From assembly GCA_003586115.2 (NCBI GenBank), contig QVOM02000073.1:43261469-43325468 (forward strand): 64,000 nt of DNA, written 5' to 3'. Origin of the DNA: Salvator merianae (Eukaryota; Chordata; Lepidosauria; Squamata; Teiidae). A program made the translations under genes and the position numbers. Below, in pieces: positions 60,718-64,000 of this stretch. The notes under the pieces were generated by a model. It was given only the letters and a program-made list of their open reading frames with translations. It ran no database searches and was not told the origin of the DNA. The stretch's first letter is position 1, and each line of letters begins with the position of its first letter.

Positions 60718-63394
60718 CATGTAGACCTAGGGCATAATTGTTTCCCCACTATGGGAGTACAGTACATCAAGTGTTGGGTTCATACAATTCTTTTTCTTCT
60801 CCTTTCTGTTCCAGAGCTTGTGACCAGAAACAGGTATTTATGTATTTTAAACAAACGAGAGTTTCTTGTGATGCCCAGTCTTAATTACTGTGATTCTTAA
60901 AGCTCTAATTAATAAACAGCTCAACTTCACCCTCATTCTTTCTCACTAACTAGAATTTAAACTGACCATGCATCAGAAATAAATAGGTTTAAGTATAAAA
61001 CAATGGTGGTGATGACAATGATATTATAAAGACACTGAAAAGAAAAAGCCATATCACTTCATATGAATCCAAAAGAGAAAGTTTGAGTGTCCAAGGCTGA
61101 TTCTGCTTATTTGTGTAGTAAACTTGCACCAGTGATTTCACTGTAATGAAAGTTTGAAAAGAAAATAGATTCTAGATTTTTTTTTTAATTGTTCTCCTCC
61201 TCCACACTTTTTTCAACTGCTACAGAACATGGAAAATGTTAATAAAACAAATTATAGAAGGTGACAAAAAGAGCAGAAGCAATCTTCTCAAATGACAGGT
61301 TGTTCATGGTTATATTAAGTGGATGTTTACTGAAATACTGCAGTCCATATAAATGAACACCTCTAATAAAAATATTTCACTGCATAATGACAGGCTTTTG
61401 TTCAAAACTAAGAAATAGGCATAAATGTCATAAAGTACAATTTACTGAGTATTTAATATACACTTACTATAAAACTTACTGCAGAGAAAAGAAAGTCTTC
61501 CACAGTTGTTTAGCAAATGGTTAGAATAGGGGGAGGAGGATCTAACACAGGTTAGGGAGATGAAAATATTCTTTGTATTGTTGAAATATAAAGCAGAGGT
61601 ATCTTATAGATGGACACACATTCATTCCACATATAGTGCTCTGCCATGGTTCCCTCAAACTGCCATGCCATGTCAAACCATATCATATAAGTCATGGGTA
61701 CTGTTAACGGTAATTATTTTTCACAACCAGACACAAGTACCAAAACTGCAGGAATATGGATCAGAGGAGACCAGTGACCAGTAAAAGCATGGGGTTGCAC
61801 TCAGACAGAATATCTTGACTACTAAATGAAGCAGGCAATGCATCCCCAACCTTGATTCACTGACTCTACTCTTTGACTTTGCTTGCTTCCTGCCAAAAAT
61901 GTTCCTTTGTTTAGTTGTACCACAGGACAACTTAATCCCATACCTGAACTAGTGCTAGAGAAGGCCCTGAGGAGACTCATTTTATTCAATGTGTAAGTAT
62001 ATTTTTTTCTGCTTCCCTCCACTTTGCTCAAACTTCTTTCTTCCCCTCGTCTTTGCTTTTACTGCTCAGGGTATTAAAGATCCAACTCTTTATGTAATTA
62101 AAAAGTGGAGTTTTAGCTTGACTGGATCACCACAATTCATTTGGGAGGGAGGGGGTTTCTAATTGATATTTGTGTGGGAAACAGCTGATATTGAGCAGCA
62201 GCAATTGATAGGAATCTCAAACCACCAAATCACAGGGAAACAGTTCATTATATCAAGGGGTTCCAAATACACCACAAACTCCATGTGGCTTCTAGATTGG
62301 ATTCTATTGACTCTTATCTTCCCTGAAAAATCTGCCCTTCTGCCTCTTAAGTAATAAGCTCTGATTGGCTGGAAAATCCCCTATGCTTCTACAAGTCTGG
62401 CTGACCTCTGTGTTTTTCTAAATGATCTTAGTTTTTAGAGTTAGGAACTTTTACTTTGTGTTCTTTTGGCCATGGTTACATAAACATTCCTCCATTTGAT
62501 ACTATTTATTTAATTCAAAAGCATCACTCTTCATGTTGCTCCTACTATTTGACTAATTCATTCCACTGTGGCATTGTTTCTTCTTTGTGTGTAATAAAGC
62601 TACTTCCTGTGTTTCTTTTACCTTCAAAGTCAGCCAAGCCATTTTCCCCCTTCTTTGAGGATCAGATTTAACCAAGTCAACAGTCAAAGCAAACCTCTAA
62701 TCTTTTAAAAGGTCCTACTCATAAGATCACTACTAAACAAGTGTACAGAGTTGTCCCATAACCCTATGTTTGGAAAATCATAGGGTAATTATCATAGGGT
62801 AATTTCCTACAAATGCAAATCAGTGGTGACAAGATGAGGAAATCCATTATTGGCCATTGGTGCTTCAATGGTACCATAGATGTCAAATCACATTATTACA
62901 AGTTTCTGGAATTGTACTAAACCAAGAAAGACTCATTTTATTCATTGTATAAGAGCAAACCCATGATGCACAAAGCCATACTAGATGAGGGATAACTGGT
63001 TTAGTTTTGAAAAGAAGATTGCCAATTTCATTCATTAATATCAGTTGATATTTTTAACACAAATTACTGTTGCAAAAATCCAGGTATTAAAAAAAATTAA
63101 AGACACTACTACAAGTAAAGATAAGGATGTTCCCCTTTGAGGTGGATGAAACTTCTACATTCTGGACAAGGAAGCAGTGTTTGCATACAAATACTTCTAA
63201 AAATGTGTGTGATCAAAAAAAGAAAAGAACCAATAATCCTGAAGTCACTGATCCAAAGTTCTCCCAGCATCATCACAGATGTGAACCAATACAAGTAAGT
63301 TAGTGTGGGTATTGTTCATTATTTAAATATGTAAATACATAACTATTCCCCGGAAATAACATCCCAGGTTGTTTCAATTCATTCATTTTTTTTA
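60718..63394. other. Unassigned intergenic sequence
   Basis: No gene recognised. A tandem pair ATCATAGGGTAATT lies near 62788-62816 with an inverted ACCCTATG just before it. GACTCATTTTATTCA-like words recur near 61972 and 62930, possibly parts of one repeat. Confidence 0.5.
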
Positions 63395-63475
63395 TCATAT
63401 TTTATATTGTTTTTATTGTAATCCTCCCTGAGACCTCTGGATATAGGGTAGGATAGAAATATAAATAAATACTGT
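63395..63475 (+). mobile_element. Short SINE/LINE 3' tail
   Basis: TTTATTGTAATCCTCCCTGA, GGTAGGATAGAAATATAAAT and AAATA: the 3' end of an L2/SINE-type repeat. Confidence 0.5.
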
Positions 63476-63539
63476 GCTGTAAGGTCTCAGAAACAGAATA
63501 CTTTCCTCACAGAAAGACAAGAGATCAATTAAATCAGGA

Positions 63540-64000
63540 GGGTTTGGAGGTACAACAGTTTATGTATACTCAGTTTGTGGATGTGTTTAAAAAAGATAAA
63601 AGGATTAATTTTGAATTAGAAAGACAAAATGGGAAGATAATCTTGAGAAAGAGAGAGGTACTATAGGTTTGTTGTATAAACTACCTTTGAAGATAGAACT
63701 AGAAGAACACATTAAATAATATATAATAACATGGGCCAAAAAATTTAATTACAATATACTAATGGAACAATGGGAAAAAATTTGGATTAAAGATTTGAAA
63801 TTTACTGTATGTAATGCTTTAAAAGAGAGTATATGTAAGATGATGTACAGATGATATCTAACAACTTATAAAATTTCAAAAATGTATCAAGGCATGTTAG
63901 GTAAGTGTTGGAAATGTAGAAAGCAAGAAGGCACCTTTTATCGTATGTAGTGCGCTTGTACAAAAACAAAAAAAATTGGGTGCAAATATTTACAGTCAAG
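63540..64000 (+). mobile_element. L1-type LINE ORF2 fragment, running off the window
   Basis: Conceptual plus-strand translation gives the region just before the L1 cysteine motif: a WEKIWIKDLKFTVCNALKES stretch (about 63770-63830), KMMYR near 63838, LTTYKISKMYQG near 63860 and CWKCRKQEGTFYRM near 63910-63945. Contains stops; truncated by the window end. Same family type as 23270-24645. Confidence 0.75.

Overview
This is a vertebrate nuclear window, most likely from a squamate reptile (lizard). The only recognisable host gene is KCTD16, a GABA-B receptor auxiliary subunit, on the minus strand. Its large coding exon lies at 51361-52192 and ends in a consensus splice donor. The rest of the window is non-coding and carries the repeat mixture expected of squamates: CR1-like, L2-like and L1 LINE fragments, one decayed Ty3/Gypsy-type retrotransposon, many hAT-like and PIF/Harbinger-like non-autonomous DNA transposons, and GATA, AT, CATA and GGAA microsatellites. 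The lizard assignment is inferred from KCTD16 plus this repeat spectrum; the species cannot be named.

Layout. Positions 1-51360 lie downstream of the KCTD16 exon and are inferred to be its next intron, which is very long in other vertebrates; no later KCTD16 exon was seen. Within it, 5067-6200 is a nested insertion: a 947-bp GC-rich hAT-like element with an 8-bp target duplication sits inside a short foldback element and carries two minisatellites. Two nearly full copies (28965-29958 and 35422-36455, opposite orientation) and one old fragment (4449-4815) of a ~1-kb PIF/Harbinger-like element with TAA target duplications are present. LINE remains occur at 23.3-25.9, 28.3, 33.5-34.3, 38.6-39.8, 46.7-47.9 and 49.3-49.7 kb, and a Ty3/Gypsy remnant at 42.5-44.2 kb. 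Upstream of KCTD16 (53.9-64.0 kb) lie palindromic MITEs, a plus-strand CR1 with endonuclease and RT remains, two L1 pieces and two hAT MITEs.

KCTD16 5' end. A strong acceptor at 52304 and a strong donor at 52776 suggest a 111-nt leader on the coding exon, a ~473-bp leader intron and an upstream non-coding exon. A modest CpG-rich stretch at about 53430-53810 is the likely promoter. A 115-bp palindromic element with a CRE-like motif in each arm sits just upstream.

No undescribed multi-gene system was found. The most unusual items are the nested hAT/minisatellite structure with reiterated GC-box and NRF1-like motifs, the set of MITEs with readable target duplications, and the palindromic element next to the KCTD16 promoter. 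Most other open frames are chance frames or decayed transposon frames.
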